Shown piece after piece: positions 48,291 through 59,810 of a stretch of 64,000 nucleotides of DNA (position 1 is its first letter; each line of letters opens with the position of its first letter). The notes beneath the pieces were generated by a model. The model was not told the DNA's origin and did not search any database. It worked only from the letters and a program-made list of their open reading frames with translations. This stretch comes from Amia ocellicauda. Its lineage: Eukaryota; Chordata; Actinopteri; Amiiformes; Amiidae. The translations under genes and the position numbers were made by a program. Location of the stretch: the NCBI RefSeq assembly GCF_036373705.1, contig NC_089855.1:34279219-34343218 (forward strand). Reading direction: 5' to 3'.

Positions 48291-48392
48291 TGGCTCTGAT
48301 TTTCAAATTTGAAAATCAGTTAAGACATAGCAATTGACACACTGTAATGGAGAAGAATTGGAGGTATGGAACACAACTCCTCACTGTCCCAG

Positions 48393-48476
48393 TTATTTTG
48401 GGCTGCAGTTGCTCTTAATCAGCACTCTCTGGTGCCTCCAGGGAACATTCAGCACCACAAACACACACTGGAGGGC
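48393..48476 (-). CDS. Cystatin exon 3
   Basis: After an acceptor TATCCCAG on the - strand the exon reads ALQCVFVVLNVPWRHQRVLI and ends SNCSPK then TAA at 48395-48393. The Cys-x-Phe, Val-Pro-Trp and final Cys match the last exon of type-2 cystatins. Confidence 0.87.
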   Translation of the reverse strand, partial: ALQCVFVVLNVPWRHQRVLIKSNCSPK

Positions 48477-50009
48477 CTGGGATAGAACAGAAGGAAGGTG
48501 TTTAGGAGAACAGTTCATTTTATACTGTAAAAATGTAATGTGTTAAAAAATAAACAAGCTATACATAGAATTCCATTATTTCAAGGAGAAATATCTGGCG
48601 GTGAAATATTTATGTTAACAAGATTTATTTTTAATAATATGATTTAACTTTAGGAAAAATATCACTTTAAGAACATCAGTCTCTTCATTAATCTTGATAT
48701 TACCCAATCCTATAAAATAAGCTAATATATCTAAATAATATAATTTCAGAAATGCTATTATCAGGCAATAATTTATAATATAGTATGCTAGTTGTGTTAT
48801 AACTATTATCTTTATAAAGCAAATGACTTACCTAATGTAAAACAAATACACAGTGGAAATCGTTTTGTGAGAGGAAGACTCCTAATAATTAAATGGTATG
48901 ATGGAGCAAGCGATGTATGTCAGCTGCTGAATTACCGTTAAATTAACCAGTATATGCACAGTTAATTAAATGTTAGTCTACTAGCTAACTACTGTACCTG
49001 TATTAATAATCCCAGAATAAATTAATCTGGACCTAAGAGCACTAGAATCACATTTGGTTATAATTAATCACTTCTGTTTATCTATGAATTTTATATGCAC
49101 ACAATGCATTGGCAGAATAATTGGTAGAAATTATTTTTCGTAGCACTAAGATTTTGAGAGCAGCCAATATTGTATAATAAATGGTGACAGGCTTTATGCC
49201 CAGTATAACCTAGCCTCTGGTTGGATAGCACATTGTTAAAGTTTACCTTTGCTTGTGCAGGGGCTGTCATAACTGGGCAAGACTCCAAGCCAGTGCTCTC
49301 TCCTTTCTTACACTGGGTGAGCTGCAGCTCCACGTCCATTGTGTACTCCCCTCCACCGATGGCCTTAAACAGAGAGTTGTACTGCTCAATGAAGTGTCAC
49401 CAACACTTCATTGTGCAGCACTGTGACAGCCTGCCACTGAATTGACTCTTCAACCCAGATGTTGTGATAGAGCCATGAAAGACTATTGAATGACATTTAA
49501 TGAAAATAAGTACAGAATAAACAAGGATTATGAATGAGAGGGAAAATAAATTGATGTTTTGGTGAGACTCACAATTTACAAACTAGCATTAAGAAGTTTG
49601 ATATGTCTACTGACATTAGATCTTCAAATTCCAATTTAAAATAACGAGTGAGAGTTAAAAGTTAAAAGATTTCCACTAAACAACCTATAAACATTTTAAT
49701 ATTTAAAATAAAAATCTTGCTGAAGAGTAACACGGCCTACTACTACACTAGTACATTTTTCTACTGTTTCAAAATAAGTGGTCACCAGATTGCACAATAC
49801 TCTACCTTCATTGTCACTGTGTCGAACTTGGTGATTTTGTAGAGGTAGGGCTCCTTGCTGAAGTAATTGAAGGACTCCAGGGCGAAGGCAGTGGAGCCGT
49901 ACACCTCTTCGCTGTTGGGATCGGCATCAACCACTTCTAGAGGAGCTGCTGACACAGTGAGGAGAGCTGAGGAGAGGAGAATGCAGAGGAACTGCCAGTA
50001 GTCTGCCAT
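48393..50009 (-). CDS. Secreted type-2 cystatin-like protein (three exons)
   Basis: Exons 50009-49806, 49381-49247 and 48476-48393 join in phase 0 at each GT-AG junction and give 140 residues. Family role: tight inhibition of papain-like cysteine proteases outside the cell. The start MADYWQFLCILLSSALLTVSA is a signal peptide, cleaved before APLEVV. The main helix is EEVYGSTAFALESFNYFS. YTMDVELQLTQC, ESC, LQC and SNC supply the four cysteines of two disulfides, and NVPW is the second hairpin loop. The three-exon pattern is that of vertebrate cystatins. The N-terminal Gly is not evident, and the first loop, normally QxVxG, reads FKAIGGG, so inhibition may be altered. Which cystatin subfamily it belongs to is unknown. 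Confidence 0.87.
49247..49381 (-). CDS. Cystatin exon 2
   Basis: 45 codons from YNSLFKAIGGGEYTMDVELQ to MTAPAQAK. The acceptor is GAGCAG and the donor GTAAAC. It contains the first loop position and the first disulfide pair. Confidence 0.87.
49382..49805 (-). other. Cystatin intron 1
   Basis: A short intron between GTAGAG and GAGCAG on the - strand. No element inside. The second intron (48477-49246) is likewise plain AT-rich sequence. Confidence 0.75.
49806..50009 (-). CDS. Cystatin exon 1
   Basis: 68 codons with the signal peptide, a short N-terminal segment and the long helix, ending KFDTVTMK at the donor GTAGAG. The ATG is the first in a short leader that starts below a TATA-like box. 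Confidence 0.88.
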
Positions 50010-50065
50010 CTTCTACTGCTTTTCACACTGAAGAGAGGGACTGGACACTGAACAGCAGAATGGGC

Positions 50066-50075
50066 CTTTATGTAG
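50066..50075 (-). promoter_or_regulatory. TATA-like box of the cystatin gene
   Basis: On the - strand TACATAAAGG lies about 57-66 bases upstream of the ATG, so a 5' UTR of roughly 30-40 bases is expected. No other factor site is assigned. Confidence 0.4.
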
Positions 50076-50079
50076 GACA

Positions 50080-50584
50080 GTGTAGCTACCTAGCCCTGGA
50101 TCATGATACAATATTTACTCTTCCTGTTTATCTACCATGAAATGTTTGGATAGGTCTTTCAAAGTTAATGTTTAACAGGTGGACTTGGAGTCATTCAGAA
50201 TGCTGTAAATTAAATAGTGCCCAGAATGGTGGAGAAACATTCAATCAGTGCTATTGTGGAAATACAGTAGGTGTCATCCCCCCCTTATTAAACACTGGAG
50301 ATTAAATACATTTTTATTATTTAAAGTTTTGTGTAACTGTATAATTGCTAACATATTTTTCTGTACAAAGAGCATATCCAACCCATGTTGCAATATTGGT
50401 TATAGCCCCAAAAGAAGAAACAAACAAAAAAAGCTACTGTTGCAAAAGCTGTTGTCTACATTGAGTGTACTTAACCTCCACATCAGATTCATATTCCAGA
50501 TTAACTGTGTTTGTTAATCATGCTGAGACAATAAAAACATGCTGTGTTTTATATTACACATTGCACACTGTTTTTTCTCCAAAG
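50080..50584. other. No gene recognised
   Basis: AT-rich upstream region of the cystatin gene, no recognised element. Confidence 0.45.
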
Positions 50585-50776
50585 TCAAAAATTGGACTCC
50601 ACCCAGTCAAGAGCACTGCATGAAAAGTTAAATCTAGAGAGTTTGGAGAGAAGGACTTGGTGGTTGATGGTGTCAAAAGCCTTCCATAGATCAAGGAAGA
50701 CCACCCCTACAATACCCCCTATATCCAGCTTTTTTAATAATAAAACCACACAAAAGAAAGAAAGAGGAGCAACCAC
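50585..50776 (-). pseudogene. LINE reverse transcriptase fragment
   Basis: On the - strand IVGVVFLDLWKAFDTINHQV followed by LLSKLSRFNFSCSALDWVES is the palm segment A of an L2/CR1-group reverse transcriptase. It is only about 60 codons long, truncated on both sides. Confidence 0.75.
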
Positions 50777-51079
50777 TTCAGTAATAATAAGACAACCAGT
50801 GACAGATTAATAATAAGTGCACACATTGGAAAATTAAAAGTGAAAAGAAACTTGAACCCAGATACAATTCCTACATACAGGAAGCTTTAATTAGGAAGTA
50901 ACCGGAAGTTCCGCCTTGATTGATACTCGCACTTACTGAGAAGACGAAAGCATCCATTTTGAAAAAGCTACAAGGAGAGTCATAGACTTTAGATTGCTTA
51001 AAATATAGTAAATACATTATATCTACACTGAAAAGCTGCATTTAGACAAACAAATTCCTTTCATTAAAAAAGCCCTGGT

Positions 51080-51711
51080 CGGGTGGACGCTCTCCTACAC
51101 TCAGCACATCACCACGCTGACACACACATACGCTTGGACTGCAACTCCCTCCTGGCCGGCCTGCCTGCAACTACTACCCGCCCACTCCAGCTCATCCAGA
51201 ACTCTGCGGCTCGTCTGGTATTCTCTCTGCCCCGATTCGCACATGCTACTCCACTGCTCCGCTCCCTCCACTGGCTCCTGATACCAGCACGCATTCAGTT
51301 CAAGACATTGACCCTCACGCTGTCTCGACCACACTGCATCAAGTTACCTTCAGTCCCTCATCTCTCCATACATCCCCTGCACTCCCCTTCCTCCAGAGCC
51401 GCTCCTTTTCATCGCTGGCCCCTAAGTGGTGGAACAACCTTCACATTGAAGTCAAAACAGTGGCCCTGACCTCCTTCCGGCGATTACTCAAGATGCATCT
51501 TTTCAGACTCTACTTTTCATTTAGTCATTCATTCTCCTGTAAGATTGCACTTATACAACGTTTTGTCCTACTCTTCTCTTTGCCTTGAACTGCACTGCAT
51601 TATTGTATGTATTGTATGTATGCTGTATTATTACACTTTGTATTGCTCCTATATTTTGTAAGTCGCCCTGGACAAGGGCATCTGCTAATAAATAAATAAT
51701 AATAATAAGCC
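51080..51711 (+). mobile_element. L2 LINE, 5'-truncated 3' end
   Basis: The + strand codes the reverse-transcriptase C-terminus: RLDCNSLLAGLPATTTRPLQ, LIQNSAARLVFSLPRF and TPLLRSLHWLLIPARIQFKT. It then breaks frame but keeps the 3' region through HLFRLYF-type residues. The tail is GTAAGTCGCCCTGGACAAGG, CATCTGCTAATAAATAAAT and TAA repeats, typical of fish L2. Truncated near 51080. Confidence 0.87.
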
Positions 51712-52159
51712 TTTAAACCTACAGTTTCATGCTGGGGCACAGTTTGTGGAACTGGGAATAGACCCTGACACAGATGACCCCCATGCTACAATGTCATATT
51801 TTCTATGGGGTTGGATTGTCAGAATTCCAAGGGTTGCTTTCTCCCATGAAAAATCAACTCCCAAAAATCATAGTAGTTCTTTTTAAGGTACAGTAGATTT
51901 TTGCTTGGGAGCAATTTCTGGAACTGGAAACGTACACCCCAAATAGTTTACACTATTTTTCCATTTGGTTGATTAACTAGGCTTATTAGTGTTCCGAGGC
52001 ATACTTTTCAGTAATTTAGACATCAGTAATTCCGTTTTATACCTACATTTTAGTTCAATACAGCTCTACACAGTCATTTCAGCTTCACAATAATCTATTA
52101 ATTTATTACTATGCAATCCCTTGAGCAAAAAAACATGCAACTAGTCTACATGTGTCCCA
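51712..52159. other. No gene recognised
   Basis: AT-rich spacer between an L2 tail and a hAT remnant. Confidence 0.45.
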
Positions 52160-53340
52160 GGCTGTAATGCTAGCCACATTCAAAATGTCATGGCTACTAG
52201 CAAAACACGGCAAGCCATTCAGTGAAGGTGAACTAGTTAAGAAGTGTCTCTTTGAAGATTTGAGCAACAAGAATGAGATCATTCATAGAATACAGATTTT
52301 ACATTTGAGCAATGATACAGTTATATAACGAATTGTAGAAATGTCTGAGATCATGATGACACAGCTTAAAGCTAAAGTAGTCTCTGCCTCTGCACTGAGC
52401 TTAGCAACAAACGAATCCACTGACATAGGAGTTGTTGCCCAACTTTGCATTTCCGTCTGACGCATAACTCCAAGATCAAACTCTGGGTGAAGACATTCAC
52501 AGAGCAATTAGTGAAGCCTGCTAAAGACATGAACATAACAGCATCATCCGTGGTTTCACGGACAGTGCCCCAGCAATGACTGGTAAGCACAATGGACTTG
52601 TCTCTGAAATGCTGAAGGACTATCCTTATTTGTTAAAGGTAGGGTATGCAATCTTTTCCAGAAACATTTTTTGTTATACTGGTTGAAAGTCTCTTCACAT
52701 CCTGATAGCAATCAATAATTGAAGTGGTCTAAATGTAATATATATATGGAAGGGACAGGACTAAAAAAGCATCGACCAATCATTGCATTCGGTCCGAATG
52801 TAATGATAGGATGTCCTTCCTGTCTGTCAATCTATACTTGCATACCGCCGCGCAACTTGTTTGCGCAGACAATCACACGTCATCAGCGTGGCAACTTTGT
52901 GCAGAGCGAGCGTGAGAATGGAAGGCGAACCGCAGCTACTATTTTTAAAAACATAATAAGCCTTATGCAGCAAATTAACTGATGGATACCTAACAAGAGT
53001 GATGGACACGGTCATGACATTGTTGGGTGAAGTGAATGCTGCCTACTAGGACGTCATTCTGCACAGTCAAGTGAGGTGGTTAAGCTGGGACAATGGGCAG
53101 ATTTTTCTCATTACTACATGAAATAGACCACTTCATGGCATTGGTGAGGGAGAGCAATTTCAAGACTTAAAAGACAAGCACTGGAAAACCAATCTAGCAT
53201 TCCTCTGTGACATCACAGCTCATCTGAACAGGCTGAATCTGCAGTTGCCAGGTGAGGGGAAACACACTGGTGTGCAGTGTTGACCGTTTCAAAATTAAGC
53301 TAATATTGTATGCTGCACAATTAGAAGGTAGTGATCTCTG
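52160..53340 (+). pseudogene. hAT (Charlie/GTF2IRD2-like) transposase remnant
   Basis: The + strand reads ATFKMSWLLAKHGKPFSEGE and LVKKCLFEDLSNKNEIIHRI, then QLKAKVVSASALSLATNEST (catalytic-core start with the first Asp region changed to Asn-Glu). After a foreign insert it gives VMDTVMTLLGEVNAAY, DVILHSQVRWLS and LAFLCDITAHLNRLNLQL. These blocks follow the order found in hAT transposases related to GTF2IRD2 and SCAND3. There are many stops and frame changes. The C-terminal dimerisation domain was not found. Confidence 0.8.
52640..52990. mobile_element. MITE-like insert in the hAT remnant
   Basis: AGGTAGGGTATGCAATCTTT begins a block containing TCACATCCTGATAGCAATCA, GGACTAAAAAAGCATC and ATGATAGGATGTCC, a repeat I associate with many fish genomes. 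It separates the two halves of the hAT reading. The ends are approximate and no duplication was seen. Confidence 0.5.
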
Positions 53341-55417
53341 TCATTTACCAATTCTGAATGAAACATGTAAGGGGGCTTTGGAAAAGACACTGGTACAATG
53401 AGGCTCTCCAGGTACAGAGTTGTAAATGACGGCTCTACAGGCTTTAAGACTTTAAGCTGTTAAGGGTACTGCTCTTAACTGTTAAACCACACCAAATTTG
53501 TCTAACTGTGAACCAATTTATTTGGTGAAATAAAAAAATTAATCACAAAAAATAATTATTGTTTGCTTCAAGTAAGGCTTTAGCTTCAACTATTTATTAG
53601 TAATAGTACTCTGTATTACTCTGTATTAGAAAGAGTATAGAGTGAAATTAATTAAACATAGCAGTGCTAAACTGGTCCAAATGGATCAAATTGTGTTAAA
53701 CATGTAGAAAATTCAAGATAAGCTTAAGGGTATTTATAAGTCATAAACAAGGGTATTGAATGGGTGGATGTCACATTTTTAAAAAGGTGCTTCTGCAGCC
53801 ATTTATGGGTATGTGTTTCATTCTCTGGCACACCTAACTTAACCCCCAGTTATCTAGAAAAGGAAGGACTGCCCAAGGGACTCGAGATGTGAGCTCTCTG
53901 TGTGTCTTGTGTTGTTGTTGTGCCGCTGGCGTCCACTGGACCTTGCCCTCCTGGAGTGTGGAGGTCATCTGCCCTGTCTGTCTGGGCACCCCCCGGGGCC
54001 CATTCACGTTCAGGACGCCACCGCCATGACCGAGCAACAGTAGGGGCTCAGTGGAGCCGAGTTTCCACCTCTACCTGAGCCCCTCTGGTTGTGCCTCCAC
54101 AGGCAGCAGAGTGAAGAGGGAGACCGTCGGAGTGGCACCCCCGGGTCCCCTCCTCCTCTTCCTCACCACCGCTGGCTCCCTCCCTGCCGAGGCTTTATTT
54201 CTGATGTTTTCCTGCTGTACACTTGCACAAAAAGGGGTCACAGTGAACAGTTCATTTGTTAACTAAATACGGTGCTTGACATGTGGGTTTGCGTTCATGT
54301 AGCACAGATTTCCTCATTTCTGTGCAGATCTGCGCTGCTCCACCAATGGGATCTGTGGAATTGTGCAGCTCTGTGCAGAACCACGGAAATCTGCGCAACA
54401 CGAGCACAACCTGCAACAAACATAAAATAAGCACACAAACAAAAACCTTTTCATTGTAATTAGATTGTATTCAATATCTCAAACTCATGGCCACAGAAAA
54501 CCACCGGTAATTAACTTAAAGTCACACAATCTTTTTTGCTGACTGAAGTCTCTTGTAACCTGAATCACAAATGAGACACCACGGACAAAATAACTCTTTC
54601 CACTCCCTACCCATAGTAACCATTCTACATTTAGCAACCGTCATCTTTCCACCAACAGTAGGTTATTAATAAATGCAGAATCAATGCTCTTATTTGTTGC
54701 CGAGTGCAAGAAAACGTCCCTTTAATTTACCGATCGAACATGATTTGGGGACACCGCAATCGCAGAAATAAATAATTTTTAATTATTGCATAACACTGCA
54801 TGCATTCTCATTCAAATTCATATAAAACCGAGTAGTTATATGCATCTGATAAGATATCACGACTCTGTAGTTTCTATTCAATACTACGATGGTAAAAAAA
54901 AAAAAGTGTGCTTAAAGACACCAAACTCAACATAGGAAAACAAACGTTGTATTTCGTTATCAATTAATATGTTATAATATCAGTCTAAATCAGTTGATAA
55001 TGAATGAAAGCAAGGCAGACAATATTTCTGAGCCATTTTAGTTCAAAAATATACTTGTGTTTGTGATGACTACAAAGCATGGGACAACATGGCGTCTAAA
55101 AATATTTTTGTGATCAAATTATTAATTACACGAAAATGGTAAGGATTTCAATTTTGAAACGATTATATTAATTAATTAATTTTCTATTTCTATCAATGCA
55201 TGTTATGATTTATATTCATGTTTTTCATTTTTAACTATTGCCAAATTGGTAATCGCCTTCAGTGGTACATGTTTTGAGAGAACGACCCATATCTTTTTTC
55301 CATCCTATCAATGCTATTCTTAATGCTTTGCATAAAACTGCATACACATTTTTATGTTTGTTATTATTCTGAATAGAAGATACATTTTAATGAATTAAAT
55401 ACTTCACATTGTAAAAG
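53341..55417. other. No gene recognised; one GC-rich block and repeats
   Basis: 53840-54240 is GC-rich (CACCCCCCGGGGCCC, CACCCCCGGGTCCCC) without a coding frame I recognise. 54290-54415 has imperfect inverted copies of an AGATTTCC-containing motif, probably a MITE. 53631-53700 recurs at the end of the window. The remainder is AT-rich. Confidence 0.45.
53631..53700 (+). repeat. Direct repeat shared with the window end
   Basis: AAGAGTATAGAG ... ATTAAACATAGCAG ... TCCAAATGGATC ... TGTGTTAAA recurs at 63936-64000 with small differences, in the same orientation. The family is unknown. Confidence 0.75.
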
Positions 55418-56157
55418 CTAGGCCTTCCTTACATAGGAAAGTCCAAAGACTTGTACTGATAAATCAGCGTTGTGATGTGCTGAGTGTAGGCGAGTAAGTG
55501 GTAAGAGAAACCATGGGATGCGATGAGGGGGCCCATGGAGCGAGTGTAGAGATAGAACAGGAGGGGGCCCAGGATGGAGCCTTGGGGTACACCTGTAAGG
55601 AGAGGTTGGGGGGTGAAAGAGGAACCATGTCACTTGATAGGTCCGGTCATTGAGGTAGGAGGAAAACCAGGTGAGAGCAGTCCCAGAGATTCCAAGGTCA
55701 GCGAGGCAGGAGAGGAGGATGGAGTGATTGACAGTGTCAAATGCTGCTGAGAGATCAAGGAGGATGAGGACTGAGGAGAGGGAGGCCACCCTAGCACAAC
55801 TGATGGAGCTGATGGACTGCCAGGAGAGCAGTCTCAGTGGAGTGAGCAATGCGGAAGCCAGATTGCAGAGGATCCAGGAGTGAGTGATGGGAAAGAAATG
55901 CAGAGAGCTGATGGTGGACAGCACGCTGGAGGGTCTTTGAGAAGAAGGGGAGTAGGGAGACAGGGCGGTAGTTCTGTGGAGAGGTAAGGTCAAGGGTAGG
56001 TTTCTTGAGGAGTGGGTTGACAGCAGCTTGTTTAAATGCAGAGGGGAAACAGCCAGAAAGTAGTGAGGAGTTGAGGAGGTAGGACATGAAGGGGAGTAGA
56101 TCGGGAGCAATTACTTGGTGGAGGCGAGTGGGGAGAGGGTCCAGGGCACACGTTGTA

Positions 56158-56700
56158 AATACTGTTTATTAGGTTTAGTATTTTTACATTTCTTAAAATA
56201 GAACAATTTCAATTTTAATACTTATGATTAAAATCGTTTAAAATATCAGTTCTTAAAATCACTTAAAATTTTTAAAATCTTGTGATTTTTTTAACAAAAC
56301 TAAAACAATAAACTTTAAAATAAACGTGCTCAAATCAAATAAACAAAACGTGATAAAAGCAAAAACTGCACACCAACAAAAAAGTCAAATACATTGAAGA
56401 TAACAGAAAATGCAATAGACAAAATAAAGAAACAATTAAAAAGTAAAAATAAAAAACAAACAAAAAAGTCTAATGCATTTTAAATTAAACCCAAAACGGT
56501 CAATGTATTTGACAAAAAAATATAACAAAACTATACCAGAAACCCTAAACAATTGTGATTTAAAAACAACTAAGTCTTTAAAAACAATTAAGATTTGTTA
56601 TTTAAAATCTTCTTTTAAAAACAATCATTCATAAAATCTTTAAAAGATCTTTAAAAGATCTTGGACTCGGGCTCCAGCAGGGGGAACTAACCGTCCCCGG
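56158..56700 (-). mobile_element. 543-bp insert with 15-bp target duplication, unknown type
   Basis: AGGGCACACGTTGTA occurs at 56143-56157 and again at 56701-56715, immediately flanking the insert and lying within the L2 reading frame. The insert is very AT-rich except for a GC-rich edge near 56660-56700. On the - strand it starts CCGGGGACGG and ends with AATAAACAGTATTT, so an AATAAA lies about 10 bases before its end. That suggests a reverse-transcribed RNA without a retained poly(A) tail. I recognise no gene in it. Confidence 0.75.
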
Positions 56701-57059
56701 AGGGCACACGTTGTAGGTTTGTGATCTAGGAGGAGAGAGGAAAGTTCAGAGACTGAGAGAGGTGAGAATGAAGAAAAGGAAGCTTGGTCGGTGGGAGACT
56801 TGGGCGTGGTGGGAGAGGAGGGGGGACTGTTGAAGTACTTGCGGATGTCTGTGATCTTGGAGGAGAAGAAGGAGGCGAAATCATCTGCAGTGAGAGATGA
56901 GGGAGCAGTGGCAGATCTAGAGAATTTTACATGGGGTGGCAAATGAGTGGCAAGAGGTTTTGGCAGGGTGGTATGGGAGTCCCCATACAATACAAATAAA
57001 ATTGTACTTCTATATGTCAATTAATTTAAAAAATATATATTTTAACAATATTTATTCTA

Positions 57060-57360
57060 ACAACAATAATATACAACAATAATAACACTTCTCCAAGATT
57101 CTTCATGATAATACAACATATAAAAAACTGTGCTGGTGTTATTGTCTCTGCATTGCCTTGGGTCCAGCCATGCTTTTTTAAGGCGGCGGTTGTTGTGCTG
57201 TGCAGCAAAATGTTTTACAAACATATCCAAATCAAGTGCTTTTGCACACTGGCTCTCAATACTGAGAACAGCTAAGTTTGTCAGACGGATATCTGCCATT
57301 GTTGAACGCAGGGTCACTTCAGATCTGTGCCTATCCATTAAGCCATTAGACAGCTTCACA
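57060..57360 (-). pseudogene. hAT transposase C-terminal fragment (ZMYM/hAT dimerisation region)
   Basis: On the - strand, LSNGLMDRHRSEVTLRSTMA and DIRLTNLAVLSIESQCAKAL correspond to the end of the hAT dimerisation domain (RLTNLALLSIE-type). They are followed by DMFVKHFAAQHNNRRLKKAW and a short tail. It is the only sizeable coding part left; the L2 insertion begins directly upstream. Confidence 0.72.
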
Positions 57361-57365
57361 TTTTT

Positions 57366-59810
57366 TGAAATTCACCAGGTAGAATTTAGGCTTAATCCAC
57401 CTCTTCAGCTTATAGCTGTTTATAGGCCTCCAGGCCCCTATTCCATTTTTATGACCGAATTTAGCGATCTCTTATCTAACTTAGCCATACACTATGATAA
57501 ACTCATTATTTTGGGGGACTTTAACATACATATTGACATTAAAGACGACCCCTTCACTATTAGTTTCTTGTCCCTATTGGAGTCTGTAGGCTTCACTCAG
57601 GATGTGTCAGGACCTACACATCGTCACAATCACACACTAGATCTAGTTATTACCCATGGGGTACAGATTCACAACCTAATAATATCACCACAAAACCAGA
57701 CGATTTCTGACCTCTGGCTTATTACATTTGAGCTACCTGGAGTAGAATCAGACACACAGGAGAGGAACATAGAAACTTGTTGCCTAAATCCTACTGCTAT
57801 TCATTAATGTACTACTCTGTTGCCAAATGTTAGCTTCATCAAAACAGGATCTGTAGATGAATTATTAAATCATTTCAACAATACACTGAGCACTGCTTTA
57901 GGAACAGTAGCTCCATTAAGGACACGACAAATTAAACCAACGAAACACTCACCATGGTTTAACAAGCACACTCGCTCACTTAAAACAGAATGCCGTAGAT
58001 ATGAACGTAATTGGAGAGCAACAAAACTAGAGGTCTTCCATATGGCATGAAATTACAGTATAATAAGATACAAGCAGGCCCTGTCCTGTGCTAGGACTGC
58101 CTACTACTCTAATTTAATAGAGACGCATAAGAATAACCCGCGTTTTCTCTTTAACACAATAGCGACACTTACTAATCAGCAGGTAAAGCCTTCAGAGGTT
58201 ATCCCCCCCAATATCACCTGCAATGACTTCATGGATCATTTCAATAGCAAAGTTAATGGCAATAGAAAACAGATAGAACTGGAAACATACACAAATACTA
58301 TAGCTGATGCCTACAGTCCTTCTAAGCCCCTGCCTACCTTGGACTCATTTAACGCAGTAAATCACCAGGAATTGGTCTCCTTAATTACTAAAATTAAAAC
58401 TACAACCTGCGCACTAGACCCTTTACCCACTAAACTGCTAAAACAATCTCTGAAATTAATTATTCACCTAATACAAAATATTATGAATGCCTCTTTCTCC
58501 TCAGGATCTGTTCCCGAATCGTTTAAAATAGCTGTAATTAAACCACTTCTTAAGAAATCCAGTGCCGACCCTAACCTACTAAAACACTATCAACCTCAAA
58601 CCTTCCCTTCCTTTCTTAGGTTCTAGAGAAAGTAGTTGCAAACTAATTGCAAGCTTTTTAACTGATAATCATCTTTATGAAAAATTTCAATCAGGCTTCC
58701 GTTCTGGCCATGGTACAGAAACGGCCCTGTTAAAAGTATTGAATTACGTGTTTCAGTCCACCGACTTAGGGCACAGCACTGTTATTATTTTATTAGACTT
58801 AAGTGCGGCTTTTGACACAATCGACCACAAAATCTTGTTACACCGCTTAGAAAACCTTGTTGGCCTGTCTCACAATATGCTGTCATGGTTTAAATCATAT
58901 CTGTCAAACAGACTCCGATATGTTCAGATTAATGAGAACCACTCAAACATAACTGAGGTTAAGTACGGAGTGCCACAAGGTTCAGTCCTTGGACCTATAC
59001 TTTTTTCATTGTACATGCTCCCTTTAGGTGATATAATTCGACGACATAATATTAACTTTCACAGTTACGCAGACGACACACAATTATATCTGTCAGTACA
59101 TCCTAAGAATACCATAGACCTAGAAAAACTAATCTGCTCTCTGTCCGAGATTAAAACATGGATGACAAGAAATGTCCTTAATTCTGACAAAACAGAAGTC
59201 CTAATTTTAGGGGACAAAAATCTAACTGTTCTACATGCACTGACAAATCTTAAATACTGAAAACTTTAATTTCTCCCCTAAGGAGATGGCACAAAACCTG
59301 GTTGTCATCTGTGATCTAAATCTATCCTTTGAACCATATATCCAGAATGTGTCGAGATCTTCATTCCTCCAGCTTAGAAACATTGCTAGACTGAGACAAT
59401 TCCTCTCGTTACAGGACACTGAGAAATTGATACACGCATTTGTTACATGTAGATTGGATTACTGTAATGCCATTCTGTCAGGCAGCACAAACAGAGCTAT
59501 TTCTGCACTTCAGTTAGTCCAAAATGCTGCTGCAAGAATTCTTACAAAAACAAGAAAATATGAACATATCACTCCAGTATTGTCTTCTCTTCACTGGCTG
59601 CCCGTGCGCTACAGGATAGACTTTAAAGTTGTCTTACTAACATTTAAAGCACTAAAGGGACTGGCACCTCCCTACTTAAAAGATGTCCTTATCGAATACA
59701 CTCCAACTCGGCCATTGAGATCACAGGAAGCCGGTTACTTAGTGGTCCATAAAATACACAAGAAAACCGCAGGTGGTCGAGCATTTAGTTATAGGGCCCC
59801 GAAACTGTAG
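57366..59810 (+). pseudogene. L2 endonuclease-reverse transcriptase ORF, broken
   Basis: The enzyme nicks target DNA and copies its RNA there. Visible in order: the APE-type endonuclease C-terminal half (57366-57807, GDFNIH and HTLDLVIT), the linker (57820-58050) and RT fingers (58231-58626: [36 protein letters not shown]). The palm follows (58739-59260: [37 protein letters not shown], and the catalytic SYADDTQLYLS). The thumb region is 59286-59810 (RLDYCNAILSGSTNRAISAL, LHWLPVRYRIDFKVVLLTFK). Breaks occur near 57808, 58055, 58626, 58735 and 59260. The active-site Asp pair is intact, but the first endonuclease residues are missing. Confidence 0.9.

Noticed and set aside
49382..49805. Read-through of cystatin exon 1 into the intron (VEYCAIW)
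   Set aside because: The in-phase GTAGAG donor and the matching exon 2 explain the protein better than a 75-residue truncated product.
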